From an uncultured Candidatus Saccharibacteria bacterium (GTDB lineage Bacteria; Patescibacteria; Saccharimonadia; Saccharimonadales; CAMLKC01), in NCBI GenBank assembly GCA_946480595.1, contig CAMLKC010000012.1, positions 1-23,118 of the forward strand: DNA of 23,118 nucleotides, written 5' to 3'. A model generated the notes under the pieces. The model did not search any database, had not been told where the DNA came from, and saw only the letters and a program-made list of their open reading frames with translations. Shown here piece after piece: positions 1 through 6,754 of this stretch (position 1 is the first letter of the stretch; each line of letters starts with the position of its first letter). The translations under genes were made by a program, and so were the position numbers.

Positions 1-54
1 AGCAGAGGCCTGAAGAGCCTTGTGTCCCCAGTTCGAGTCTGGGAGGAGCCACCA
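1..54 (+). tRNA. tRNA-Phe (GAA), 5' part outside the window
   Basis: The 3' two thirds of a tRNA is visible. The anticodon stem is GAGGC (5-9) paired with GCCTT (17-21). The loop is CTGAAGA with anticodon GAA at 12-14. The variable loop is GTGTC, the T stem is CCCAG/CTGGG around TTCGAGT, the acceptor 3' strand is AGGAGCC, the discriminator is A, and CCA is encoded (52-54). The layout matches bacterial tRNA-Phe position by position. The D arm and 5' acceptor strand lie upstream of the window. Confidence 0.9.
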
Positions 55-71
55 AGATTATCAACAGATAC

Positions 72-107
72 GAAAAAGTTCTAGAATTTATTTTCTAGAA
101 CTTTTTC
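72..107 (+). terminator. Terminator hairpin after tRNA-Phe
   Basis: A perfect 15-bp inverted repeat (72-86 with 93-107) has a 6-nt loop. Its A-rich left and T-rich right flanks make it look bidirectional. It lies 17 nt after the tRNA CCA end. Confidence 0.8.
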
Positions 108-129
108 TTTCTGTCGTCTCTGTTATTTT

Positions 130-146
130 AGTTCAAGTCTGGGAGG
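130..146 (+). repeat. Partial copy of the tRNA-Phe 3' end
   Basis: AGTTCAAGTCTGGGAGG repeats tRNA-Phe positions 30-46 with a single change (G35 to A), exactly 100 bp downstream. No other tRNA parts surround it. It could be a duplicated tRNA tail of the kind left by site-specific integration, or a decayed tandem tRNA. Confidence 0.5.
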
Positions 147-220
147 GTTGGAATTGGAGAGGTCGTTCTTGTCGTGAGTCTGGTATCATTAGAGTAAATA
201 TTAACCAAACAAAAAGATCT

Positions 221-1555
221 ATGTCTCTAGACCAAAACACTCTTCAAAACCCAATTACTCCTAATAACAATGAGCGGCAGGAGTCGCCGGTGCCAAAGCG
301 AAACAGACTCCTTCGTATTGTCGGTCTAATCGGGGCTATTGTGGGTGTGATCTTCGTAGTTCCTGTAGTACTTTTTGTTTTCGGTATGCTATACACAGTT
401 CTTAATAGTGGCGCACCTCAAATTGACGTAGCTGCTGAAACAAAAAACATTCAGTCCTATCTGTATGAACGGTACGGAAAAGACTTTGAAGTCGGGGAGA
501 TAAAAGGCCATGGCGCATCATCCCTTGGTGATAAGCCGTCTCTTACTGCGAAAGCGCACCCCAAAGACGACAAGGAACTTGAAGTGTCTGTATATAAAAA
601 ATTTGAACTAGGCGGGAGATATAGCGACACCTACCTCCAAGCGTATTGGAGTAAGAAAAATAAAGAAGTGCTTACCCCTAAGTTACGTGAAGTTTTCGGA
701 ACCGTACCAGCTTTTACAAATGCAATTACTCCATCCTTCCCGCTCAACCAAAGTGATATGAGGGGGCGGGTTATTCCTCTCGAGGAAGTATTTTCAAAGT
801 ATAGAAGTCAAGTTAGCTACCAAATTACGATTGATCTAGGATTGGTGGGTAGTACGACGATTCAAGAAAATATTTCGGCACAATTATACAAACTTATACT
901 ATATATGCGGCAACGGATCAACGGCGCGGGATCGAGTGTGGAGCTGAACTATGAAACAAAAGATGTAGCATATGCATGCAGTTTACATGGTTTTAACTAT
1001 GACTTTATTGAGAATGCACAACAACTGTATGGCTGCTGGACTAAAAAAATGAAAGGAACAGCTCAGAATCCAAAGCAAAAACATGAAAGCGTGACTGTCC
1101 TTAAAGATCCTTCGCTTCCCGTTACGTTCAAGGGTTCCGGTGTTAGCCTGGCTAAAGTACCATCAGCCAAAGGAGCTTCTGCGACGTACAGTATTAGCGA
1201 GAAGTCTCAACTGCTCGCGATGGTAAGTGTATATCAAAATGGATATGGCGAAAAAATAAATCAAGAGAAAAAAGACTTTTCTACCAATTGGCTAAAAAAT
1301 AATATTGCAGCACCTGTCGGGGCGAGCAGTACTTTACTTACGCCAGATGCCTCCGTTATGATGGGCACTTTGGCCTATCGAGCGGATAACACTACTGGAA
1401 CGAGAACTGTACACTATGCTATAGCCTATAAGAAATATCTGATATACGTGCAAGCAAGAACATTGGATAGCGGTACCGATATTCGAGATAGGGAGTTTTA
1501 TCTAAAATGGCTTATCGATACTATCGAACCGCTGGACGGATTTAGTAGTGTATAG
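221..1555 (+). CDS. Membrane-anchored extracytoplasmic protein of unknown function
   Basis: The protein has 444 residues if read from the ATG at 221 (MSLDQN). An in-frame ATG at 20 lies inside the tRNA and is rejected. Residues 1-28 are polar, and a long hydrophobic segment at about 30-60 follows a KRNR stretch, so the N-terminus is probably inside. The remaining roughly 380 residues would be outside the membrane. The outer part is mixed alpha/beta, with a YLYERYGKDFEV stretch near its start. I do not recognise a named family and see no catalytic motif. No good Shine-Dalgarno precedes the start. The gene stands alone between the tRNA terminator and the convergent hydrolase. Confidence 0.75.
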   Translation: MSLDQNTLQNPITPNNNERQESPVPKRNRLLRIVGLIGAIVGVIFVVPVVLFVFGMLYTVLNSGAPQIDVAAETKNIQSYLYERYGKDFEVGEIKGHGASSLGDKPSLTAKAHPKDDKELEVSVYKKFELGGRYSDTYLQAYWSKKNKEVLTPKLREVFGTVPAFTNAITPSFPLNQSDMRGRVIPLEEVFSKYRSQVSYQITIDLGLVGSTTIQENISAQLYKLILYMRQRINGAGSSVELNYETKDVAYACSLHGFNYDFIENAQQLYGCWTKKMKGTAQNPKQKHESVTVLKDPSLPVTFKGSGVSLAKVPSAKGASATYSISEKSQLLAMVSVYQNGYGEKINQEKKDFSTNWLKNNIAAPVGASSTLLTPDASVMMGTLAYRADNTTGTRTVHYAIAYKKYLIYVQARTLDSGTDIRDREFYLKWLIDTIEPLDGFSSV

Positions 1556-1575
1556 GCGGCTTCATTTCGGATGAT

Positions 1576-1740
1576 TTAAGACGAGAATTCCATAATCTCT
1601 TCAATATCCAACTCGTCCAAACGCTCACATAACTCAATTAAACTATCAAATGAATAGTTCCAGTTTTCCCTGGCCTGGTCCACCAAAGAAATAACCTCAT
1701 CATTTGATGGGGTTATTTCTTTGGTAATAATTACGGCCGC
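1576..1740 (-). pseudogene. Possible gene remnant downstream of the hydrolase
   Basis: Minus-strand reading from about 1740 to a TAA at 1578-1576 gives a protein-like acidic sequence, with NWNYSFDSLIELCERLDELD near its end. It has no ATG in frame. Its upstream part runs through the 1683-1724 hairpin and into another frame of the hydrolase gene. It could be the tail of a decayed gene or chance. There is no family match. Confidence 0.25.
1683..1724. terminator. Inverted repeat between convergent genes
   Basis: A perfect 14-bp inverted repeat (CCAAAGAAATAACC at 1683-1696 with its complement at 1711-1724) has an inner CATCA/TGATG element. It lies between the converging genes 221-1555 and 1731-2306 and could terminate both. 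The T-tract is inside the stem rather than after it. Confidence 0.6.
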
Positions 1741-2306
1741 CGGGCAACAAAAAGGAGGTAGCCGCTGAAAATCGTCAGCGCGAGCAATATGGTAAAAAAA
1801 TGTCCAACACTGGGAAGTCTGATAAGGCGAGTGCCCGGCACGGCCGCATCCTTCATGGGGACGGTATTGTCATGTATCGGATAAAGCGAAATGAAATTCT
1901 GGCGCGCCGCACTTGTCAGTGCTGGCACTAGTGCGTCTGTAGCTCGCATAGCTTCTCGAAAAGCGACATGCTGGCGGTAAAGACGCGGCGCTACGGTAGA
2001 GCCGTGATAGTTTTTGCCCGAGATGGTCATTGTCTTCTGGAGCTCGTTGTGTCGTATGGAATGCACAGCCACTACCATGCTGGCACCGGCGCTCTCTCCG
2101 ATAAGAACGATTCGCTTATTCTTTGCGCGATTTATAGCGCTGTCGATACGCGCCAGTTTGTGGGCATAGCTTTCGGAACTTTCCCAACGCATAGGAACAA
2201 AATCTGTCGTGACACCAAAGATTCGCCAACAGTTGAAAAGCGGTCGTCTTCCTTTGTCATATCGGTCACCAAATCCGGGAACGTAAATGACATGCAGGTT
2301 ACTCAT
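1731..2306 (-). CDS. Small alpha/beta-hydrolase-fold protein with C-terminal membrane segment
   Basis: This 191-residue protein begins with a strand and loop typical of alpha/beta hydrolases (VIYVPGFGDR). The nucleophile elbow GESAG has Ser72. Plausible triad partners follow: Asp146 in HDNTVP and His169 in SVGHFF. The set suggests a serine esterase, lipase or thioesterase of unknown substrate. Residues 169-187 form a hydrophobic segment ending in ARRP, so the C-terminus may anchor it in the membrane. At 191 residues it is short for the fold and probably lacks much of the lid region. A TATAAT (2319-2314) ends 7 nt before the ATG with no Shine-Dalgarno, so the message is probably leaderless. 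Confidence 0.75.
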   Translation of the reverse strand: MSNLHVIYVPGFGDRYDKGRRPLFNCWRIFGVTTDFVPMRWESSESYAHKLARIDSAINRAKNKRIVLIGESAGASMVVAVHSIRHNELQKTMTISGKNYHGSTVAPRLYRQHVAFREAMRATDALVPALTSAARQNFISLYPIHDNTVPMKDAAVPGTRLIRLPSVGHFFTILLALTIFSGYLLFVARRP

Positions 2307-2313
2307 TAACTTT

Positions 2314-2319
2314 ATTATA
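2314..2319 (-). promoter_or_regulatory. -10 box of the hydrolase gene (leaderless start)
   Basis: A consensus TATAAT on the minus strand has seven bases between it and the ATG at 2306. No convincing -35 element is seen. Confidence 0.5.
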
Positions 2320-2374
2320 CGCTCTAGAGAGTGCTCTTTGGTATGATAGGGATATCGACTAGCAGGGAGTAGGT

Positions 2375-3184
2375 ATGGACTACAGGGTATTCATGGAGCA
2401 AGAGCTGAAAAAAGCGGCCGAAACCGCCACAAGCTTTTTCGGAAAAGTGAGCGGCACGGTAAAGCCGGATGATAATAACCAGGTGCTAACGGATGCAGAT
2501 ATCGCCATCGGCAAACAGCTGGTCGCCGCCGTCCAGGCTGCATATCCCGATCATAACGTTATTGATGAGGAAGCGGGAGGTATCGATAAAGGCTCACGCT
2601 ATACATGGGCGATCGATCCTATCGAGGCAACGAGCAATTTTGCCGCCGGTCTGCCACAGTACGGTACTATGATTGGCCTGCTGGAAGACGCCACGCCAAT
2701 TGCAGGTGGAATCATTGCTCCGGCCTACGGCAGGCTGTACCTTGCGGAAAAGGGCAAGGGAGCTACCTCTAACGGCGAGCCCATACGTGTTACTGGCGAA
2801 ACCAACCTGTTCAATGCTTTGGTGTCGTACGGCATAGATGGCCATCAAGAAAACCCCGAGCGCACAGTCAATGAATGCCGCGTCATGGCCGATATTATTT
2901 TAGGCTGCCGCAACATGCGAAACACCGGCTGCGAAGCGCTCGACCCGATGTACGTCGCTGAGGGCCGGTATGGCGGCAGAGTCAATACGACCTCTAAAAT
3001 ATGGGACAACGTTGCGCCGCAAATCATAGCCGAGGAAGCGGGTGCCCTATGGACGAGTGCGAATGGAGCGTCACAGGATTATTCAAATCCAATGAGCAGG
3101 ATCGACCAGAACTTCACCTTTTGCGTTGCTAGCCCCGCGCTACACGGACAACTTCAAGCAATCATCGGCGGGCGTCTAGGCTAG
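2375..3184 (+). CDS. Inositol monophosphatase family protein with altered metal motif
   Basis: The protein has 269 residues, the usual size of the Li-sensitive FIG/IMPase phosphatases, which cleave sugar or inositol monophosphates using Mg2+. Family marks in order are TDADIAI (39-45), DEEAG (64-68), WAIDPIEATSNF (78-89) and KIWDNVAPQIIAEEAG (208-223). The central metal motif is normally DPIDGTxNF. Here the second Asp is Glu84 and the Gly is Ala85, while Asp81, Thr86 and Asp211 are kept. Activity is therefore likely but its specificity or metal use may differ. A GGGAG stretch sits just before the ATG, and TATGAT at 2342-2347 is a possible -10 with a short leader. It is divergent from the hydrolase. 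Confidence 0.85.
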   Translation: MDYRVFMEQELKKAAETATSFFGKVSGTVKPDDNNQVLTDADIAIGKQLVAAVQAAYPDHNVIDEEAGGIDKGSRYTWAIDPIEATSNFAAGLPQYGTMIGLLEDATPIAGGIIAPAYGRLYLAEKGKGATSNGEPIRVTGETNLFNALVSYGIDGHQENPERTVNECRVMADIILGCRNMRNTGCEALDPMYVAEGRYGGRVNTTSKIWDNVAPQIIAEEAGALWTSANGASQDYSNPMSRIDQNFTFCVASPALHGQLQAIIGGRLG

Positions 3185-3190
3185 GACGCA

Positions 3191-3199
3191 TGGTACACT
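3191..3199 (+). promoter_or_regulatory. Extended -10 of the CYTH gene (leaderless start)
   Basis: TGG-TACACT forms an extended -10. Seven bases separate it from the ATG at 3207, and there is no room for a Shine-Dalgarno. Confidence 0.5.
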
Positions 3200-3206
3200 T
3201 AGGATA

Positions 3207-3797
3207 ATGAAGACTGAAATCGAAGCCAAATTTCTCCACGTCGATCCCGACGACATCCGTACTCGCCTTACAGAAGCTGGCGCCACGTGCAAGCAGGCCA
3301 TGAAAGACATGCGCCGCGTTATTTTCCGCAGCGACGACATGGACAGTAAGCATGCCTATCTGCGTGTCCGTGACGAAGGTTACCGCGTGGCAATGACCTA
3401 CAAGCAGTTCGACGAAATGTCCCTGACGGGTGCAAAAGAGATCGAGTTTAACGTAGGTGACTATGAGTCGGCTGTGGCACTACTAAAGACTATTGGCCTT
3501 GAGGCTCGCAGTGTGCAGGAAACCCGGCGTGAAATTTGGTATTTGGGCGACACGGAGGTAGTGATCGACGAATGGCCGTGGATAGATCCATTTATCGAGA
3601 TTGAGGCGCCGAGCGAGGAGCTGGTAGAAGAAACAGCTGGAAAGCTGGGGCTCGACTGGCACGACGCTGCCTTTGGCGATATTATGACCGCCTACCGCGC
3701 CGAATATCCGCACCTTGGCCACGAGCCAAAAGATATGGTCTACAACCTGCCCGTGGTTCGCCTGGGCGACCCGCTGCCAGACATGCTGAAAATCTAG
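3207..3797 (+). CDS. CYTH-domain protein (CyaB / thiamine-triphosphatase superfamily)
   Basis: This 196-residue protein starts with the CYTH signature ExExK (E4, E6, K8 in MKTEIEAKF). It continues with the alternating acidic and basic strands of a triphosphate tunnel: YLRVRDEGYRVAMTYKQF, KEIEFNV, RREIWYLGDTEVVIDEWPW and FIEIEAPSEE. The family hydrolyses or cyclises triphosphate substrates (class IV adenylate cyclase, thiamine or inorganic triphosphatase) with divalent metals. The sequence does not decide which. The gene runs into the next one with a 9-nt gap, suggesting co-transcription. The start follows an extended -10 by 7 nt. Confidence 0.85.
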   Translation: MKTEIEAKFLHVDPDDIRTRLTEAGATCKQAMKDMRRVIFRSDDMDSKHAYLRVRDEGYRVAMTYKQFDEMSLTGAKEIEFNVGDYESAVALLKTIGLEARSVQETRREIWYLGDTEVVIDEWPWIDPFIEIEAPSEELVEETAGKLGLDWHDAAFGDIMTAYRAEYPHLGHEPKDMVYNLPVVRLGDPLPDMLKI

Positions 3798-3806
3798 AGG
3801 AGATAT

Positions 3807-4517
3807 ATGACAAAAGTTGGAATTTTGGTGCACTGCCGGCACCTTGAAACAGTGGCCTGGGAGGAGCTGGTTTTCGGTATTCCCGAAGAAGACAAACTGG
3901 GTGATTTCGCAACGCTTGCCCGCGTGATTTTAACACTTGAGCCGTCGGAGCAACTTGAAAGCATCGTTGTTGGCTGCGGACCTTCGTGGCGCGACGGCTT
4001 AAATGAGGGTGAGTATACTAAAAAGTTTTGGCTCGATAATTTTGAACGTCTGCGAGAATTCCCTCGGTTACGGCCGTTGCTCGATGCTCTGAATAAAGAC
4101 GAGCTGTTGGCATTTCGTGCATCTTTTGAAGAGATTATCGTGACGCACGAAATCAAAAATACCGTTGCCGAAATCGAAACGGCTTCTGCATTGTTTACTG
4201 AAAAGGACGTGCAGAAGGTGGTACAAATCTGTGCCGCCAGTCATGCATCGCGCTGCATTAAAGAGCAGGCAGTGGCGCGTTCGCACGGGAAAATTGACAT
4301 GAATCAGCTATGGCAAACTGTTGCGACCGACGTATGCTATCACGACACTAAGCCAGAAGATGTTGCCGTCCTAGAACCGCATCATCGCCGCGATCAATTC
4401 ATGACATTTATGAGGCCTGGACTTTCCGAGGTTATTGCGCCGTACTTCTTTTTGCCGGACGACGACAAAAAAGAATTTGTAAAAACCGTAGAAGAGTTCA
4501 TGGCTACAAGAAAATAG
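3807..4517 (+). CDS. Possible DUF218/YdcF-like protein, function unknown
   Basis: This 236-residue soluble protein has a clear AGGAG Shine-Dalgarno 9 nt after the CYTH gene and is probably in the same operon. The stretch HEIKNTVAEIETASALF (114-130) followed by VVQICAASHASRC (138-150) resembles the NT-EEA and TS-H--R motifs of the DUF218/YdcF/SanA superfamily. The overall similarity is weak and the usual N-terminal glycine-rich strand is not obvious. There is no signal peptide or membrane segment. Function is not assigned. Confidence 0.7.
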   Translation: MTKVGILVHCRHLETVAWEELVFGIPEEDKLGDFATLARVILTLEPSEQLESIVVGCGPSWRDGLNEGEYTKKFWLDNFERLREFPRLRPLLDALNKDELLAFRASFEEIIVTHEIKNTVAEIETASALFTEKDVQKVVQICAASHASRCIKEQAVARSHGKIDMNQLWQTVATDVCYHDTKPEDVAVLEPHHRRDQFMTFMRPGLSEVIAPYFFLPDDDKKEFVKTVEEFMATRK

Positions 4518-4546
4518 TTGCATCTGTGACCGCTGTTATGTATAAT
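4518..4546 (+). promoter_or_regulatory. Promoter of tRNA-Gly
   Basis: TTGCAT (4518-4523), a 17-bp spacer and a perfect TATAAT (4541-4546) lie 20 nt before the first tRNA base. Confidence 0.7.
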
Positions 4547-4566
4547 TACCAAGGTACAACACCTAT

Positions 4567-4642
4567 GCGGGTGTAGCTCAGCTGTTAGAGCGCGTCCTTG
4601 CCAAGGACGAGGTCCAGGGTTAGAGTCCCTGTACCCGCACCA
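4567..4642 (+). tRNA. tRNA-Gly (GCC) with U19-A56
   Basis: This is a full 76-nt cloverleaf with encoded CCA. The acceptor is GCGGGTG/TACCCGC, the D stem GCTC/GAGC, the anticodon stem CGTCC/GGACG with loop TTGCCAA (anticodon GCC), and the T stem CAGGG/CCCTG. The D loop AGCTGTTA has T where G19 is expected, and the T loop TTAGAGT has A where C56 is expected. The nearly universal G19-C56 elbow pair therefore appears replaced by U19-A56, which keeps Watson-Crick pairing. Everything else looks functional. Confidence 0.95.
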
Positions 4643-4680
4643 GAAAAGACTTTTCAAGACTGAAAGGTCTTTTCTCTTTA
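4643..4680 (+). terminator. Terminator after tRNA-Gly
   Basis: GAAAAGAC (4643-4650) pairs with GTCTTTTC (4667-4674), extended inward by TTTC/GAAA. A T-rich run follows. It begins directly after the tRNA CCA. Confidence 0.75.
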
Positions 4681-4681
4681 T

Positions 4682-4690
4682 TGCTATACT
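4682..4690 (+). promoter_or_regulatory. Extended -10 of the DUF4287 gene (leaderless start)
   Basis: TGC-TATACT is an extended -10. Exactly six bases separate it from the ATG at 4697. Confidence 0.6.
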
Positions 4691-4696
4691 AATAGC

Positions 4697-4978
4697 ATGT
4701 CATTTCAAGCTTACCTAGATAACATAGAGACAAAGACGGGCAAAACCCCCAACGACTTTATTGCGCTTGCAAAAGAAAAAGGATTTTCTGCTGAAACAAA
4801 AGCGGGAGAAATTGTATCCTGGCTTAAAGAAGATTTTGGGCTCGGGCACGGACACGCCATGGCGTTAGTACAAGTGATTAAGACAGGTCCGAAAATTAGC
4901 GACAAGCACGTTGGCAGCGGCACGGCTCATAATGACGATAGCGACACGCTACGTCTAGATGGCTTGAAAAATCGTTAG
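4697..4978 (+). CDS. DUF4287 domain protein
   Basis: This 93-residue protein matches the DUF4287 pattern over most of its length: MSFQAYLDNIETKTGKTPND at the start, then KAGEIVSWLKEDFGLGHGHA (56-75). It is a small helical cytoplasmic domain without known function. The C-terminal 20 or so residues are polar. The next gene, DUF1801, begins 3 nt after its stop, so the two are probably expressed together. Confidence 0.85.
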   Translation: MSFQAYLDNIETKTGKTPNDFIALAKEKGFSAETKAGEIVSWLKEDFGLGHGHAMALVQVIKTGPKISDKHVGSGTAHNDDSDTLRLDGLKNR

Positions 4979-4981
4979 TAG

Positions 4982-5389
4982 ATGATTATGCAAAAATATA
5001 AAACAATCGAGGAATTCCTTGGCGGGCTGAGTAAAGAAAAGCGTTTGCAAGTGGATGCGCTGCGAGATCTTATCTTAAAAACGCAGCCACAATTACAAGA
5101 GCACATCAAGTGGAACGCGCCTAGTTATGTACTGGACGGGGATGATAGGATCACATTCAATCTTATAAATAAACAGCAACTGGTCAAGATCATACTTCAC
5201 ATGGACGTAATTCGTAAAGAAAATAAGAAGGGCGCGCCGCTAATGCAAAATGACAGTGGCCTCATAGAGTGGAGCTCGGATATTCGGGGAACGATTACGT
5301 TTGCCTCTATGGAAGACGTTACGTCTAACCTGACGTTGCTGCAAAAAATTATTAAAGACTGGCTTGCAATTCCATCGGCTACCGATTAG
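4982..5389 (+). CDS. DUF1801 domain protein (YdhG-like)
   Basis: This 135-residue protein matches the DUF1801 fold: an N-terminal helix TIEEFLGGLSKEKRLQVDAL, the conserved HIKWNAPSYVLDGDDRITFN stretch, and ILHMDVIRKENK. Family members are small cytoplasmic proteins found singly or fused to other small domains, and their role is not established. There are two possible ATGs (4982 and 4988), and no clear Shine-Dalgarno precedes either. The short gap suggests coupling to the DUF4287 gene. It converges on the 2H phosphoesterase with only 14 nt between stops. Confidence 0.85.
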   Translation: MIMQKYKTIEEFLGGLSKEKRLQVDALRDLILKTQPQLQEHIKWNAPSYVLDGDDRITFNLINKQQLVKIILHMDVIRKENKKGAPLMQNDSGLIEWSSDIRGTITFASMEDVTSNLTLLQKIIKDWLAIPSATD

Positions 5390-5403
5390 CGTGATCCTAA
5401 TTG

Positions 5404-6045
5404 TCAGACTAGTTCGAACTCTGCAATTTTGCGTATGCAGGTGCCGTTTGTTCCCATTTCAAACAGGCCAATGTGCGTAAACTCTCCGGTATAGATGGAA
5501 GGATCTGGCAGACCGGCAAGGTTAGGCTCGATTTCTATGGGGAATTTTGTCAGCGTAATATGCGGGCGGAAGAGTGCGCCGATTGCCGGGTAGCCGTATT
5601 TTTGCAGGTTTTCAAGCTTGAGTCCGGTGGCGTCAGTCATTTTTGCCTTGTCGCTTTCGCGCATGCCGGCACGCAGGCTATTGAACGCCTCGACAGTTCG
5701 CTGCTGTAATGCATCAGCCTCCGTATTTCTCTTGAATGCAATATCAACATAGCCTTTGCCGTGACCCGAATCTTGATAAAAATAGCCGTCTTGGGTGAGC
5801 TGTTGCGACTTGGTTTGCTCGGCAAGTCGTCGCAGCGCATCAATACATGCCACCTGATCACTTACGTTCATTTGAAACATATACAGAGATGAATGCGCAA
5901 AGAAATGCTCATTGTCTAAAGTGAACAAGCTGCCTTGCGACGCAAGTTGCTGACTGGCGCTGGCGGCGAGCCTGGCTTGTTCGCGACTAGGCAGTAAGAC
6001 GATATCACAGGGGAGCGTTTTATTTTCAGGTGAAGGTGATTCCAT
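5404..6045 (-). CDS. 2H phosphoesterase superfamily protein (2'-5' RNA ligase-like)
   Basis: This 213-residue protein carries the two HxS/T motifs that define the 2H phosphoesterases: HSSL with His51 and HITL with His162, about 110 residues apart in symmetric strand contexts (HFFAHSSLYMF and LFRPHITLTKF). Family members open 2'-3' or 1'-2' cyclic phosphates or act on 2'-5' linked RNA ends. The exact substrate cannot be read here. There is no signal peptide. An extended -10 (TGC-TAGACT) ends 6 nt before the ATG, so the start is likely leaderless. It diverges from the lysozyme-like gene. Confidence 0.8.
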   Translation of the reverse strand: MESPSPENKTLPCDIVLLPSREQARLAASASQQLASQGSLFTLDNEHFFAHSSLYMFQMNVSDQVACIDALRRLAEQTKSQQLTQDGYFYQDSGHGKGYVDIAFKRNTEADALQQRTVEAFNSLRAGMRESDKAKMTDATGLKLENLQKYGYPAIGALFRPHITLTKFPIEIEPNLAGLPDPSIYTGEFTHIGLFEMGTNGTCIRKIAEFELV

Positions 6046-6051
6046 ATGGCT

Positions 6052-6060
6052 AGTCTAGCA
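6052..6060 (-). promoter_or_regulatory. Extended -10 of the 2H phosphoesterase gene
   Basis: On the minus strand TGC-TAGACT is followed by six bases (AGCCAT) and then the ATG at 6045. Confidence 0.55.
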
Positions 6061-6127
6061 GACTGCGGGGCGGTGCGAAACGCCTGGCTGTGCGTGGTAC
6101 GATAGAAGAAGAGAAAAAGGAGCGAGG

Positions 6128-6754
6128 GTGCGGCTAAAACGAAAAATAATTCGCTGGGCAAAGAAGTCACTGAAAAACAGGAAAGCTGTTTTTCTCGTGG
6201 CAGTACTTTGTCTCGTGGGGGTAGTTTCTATGATGAAAGACAACCGTTTGGCCGTAGATGCCGCGTCGTGCAGGTCATTATTGGATCTCATTGCCAAGGC
6301 AGAAAGTAGGGGTAACTACAACGCGTATTTTGGTAATGCCAATAATACGAAGATTGATTTCACGTCGATGACTGTCGCCGAGGTGCTGAAGTGGCAGGCG
6401 GATTTTGTGCAAAAAGGCAATGCCAGTAGTGCTGTAGGTAAATATCAGATTATCAACACGACGCTTGAAGGTCTGGTGCGTGAGCTGGCCATTGATGGCA
6501 AAGAATTATTTAATCCCGCACTTCAGGATAGTATGGCGATCGCATTGATTGAGCGGCGTGGTGCTGCCGAGTATGCGCACGGCAAACTAAGCCGCGAGGC
6601 GTTTGCGGGTAATCTTGCCAAGGAGTGGGCGGCGCTACCAAGCGTGACGGGTAGCCACCCTGAAAAAAGTTATTATGACGGCGACGGTCTCAACAGTTCG
6701 CTCGTTAGCGTTACTGAGGTGCTAAAAGCGATAGATCCGATTCGTCCGGCGTAG
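6128..6754 (+). CDS. Membrane-anchored lysozyme-like (muramidase-fold) protein
   Basis: The protein has 208 residues from a GTG at 6128, preceded by an AAGGAGCGAGG Shine-Dalgarno and an extended -10 (TGG-TACGAT). A very basic N-terminus (residues 2-19) is followed by one hydrophobic segment (20-36), so the rest is secreted or tethered outside. The body resembles phage-lambda-type and GH104-type muramidases: the AESRGNYNAYFG stretch with candidate acid Glu59, then SSAVGKYQIINTTL, which corresponds to the AAGRYQ motif. A role in cutting peptidoglycan is inferred. Whether it acts on its own wall or on a neighbour's cannot be read from the sequence. Its stop directly abuts that of the convergent FKBP gene. 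Confidence 0.75.
   Translation: MRLKRKIIRWAKKSLKNRKAVFLVAVLCLVGVVSMMKDNRLAVDAASCRSLLDLIAKAESRGNYNAYFGNANNTKIDFTSMTVAEVLKWQADFVQKGNASSAVGKYQIINTTLEGLVRELAIDGKELFNPALQDSMAIALIERRGAAEYAHGKLSREAFAGNLAKEWAALPSVTGSHPEKSYYDGDGLNSSLVSVTEVLKAIDPIRPA

Noticed and set aside
20..220. N-terminal extension of the first protein from an ATG at 20
   Set aside because: It would translate through the tRNA-Phe 3' end and its terminator. The ATG at 221 begins a normal membrane-protein N-terminus.
4394..4657. Minus-strand 87-residue reading frame across tRNA-Gly (GYRDSNPGPRPWQG)
   Set aside because: It is the well-known false protein produced by translating the complement of a tRNA gene. The tRNA explains the sequence.
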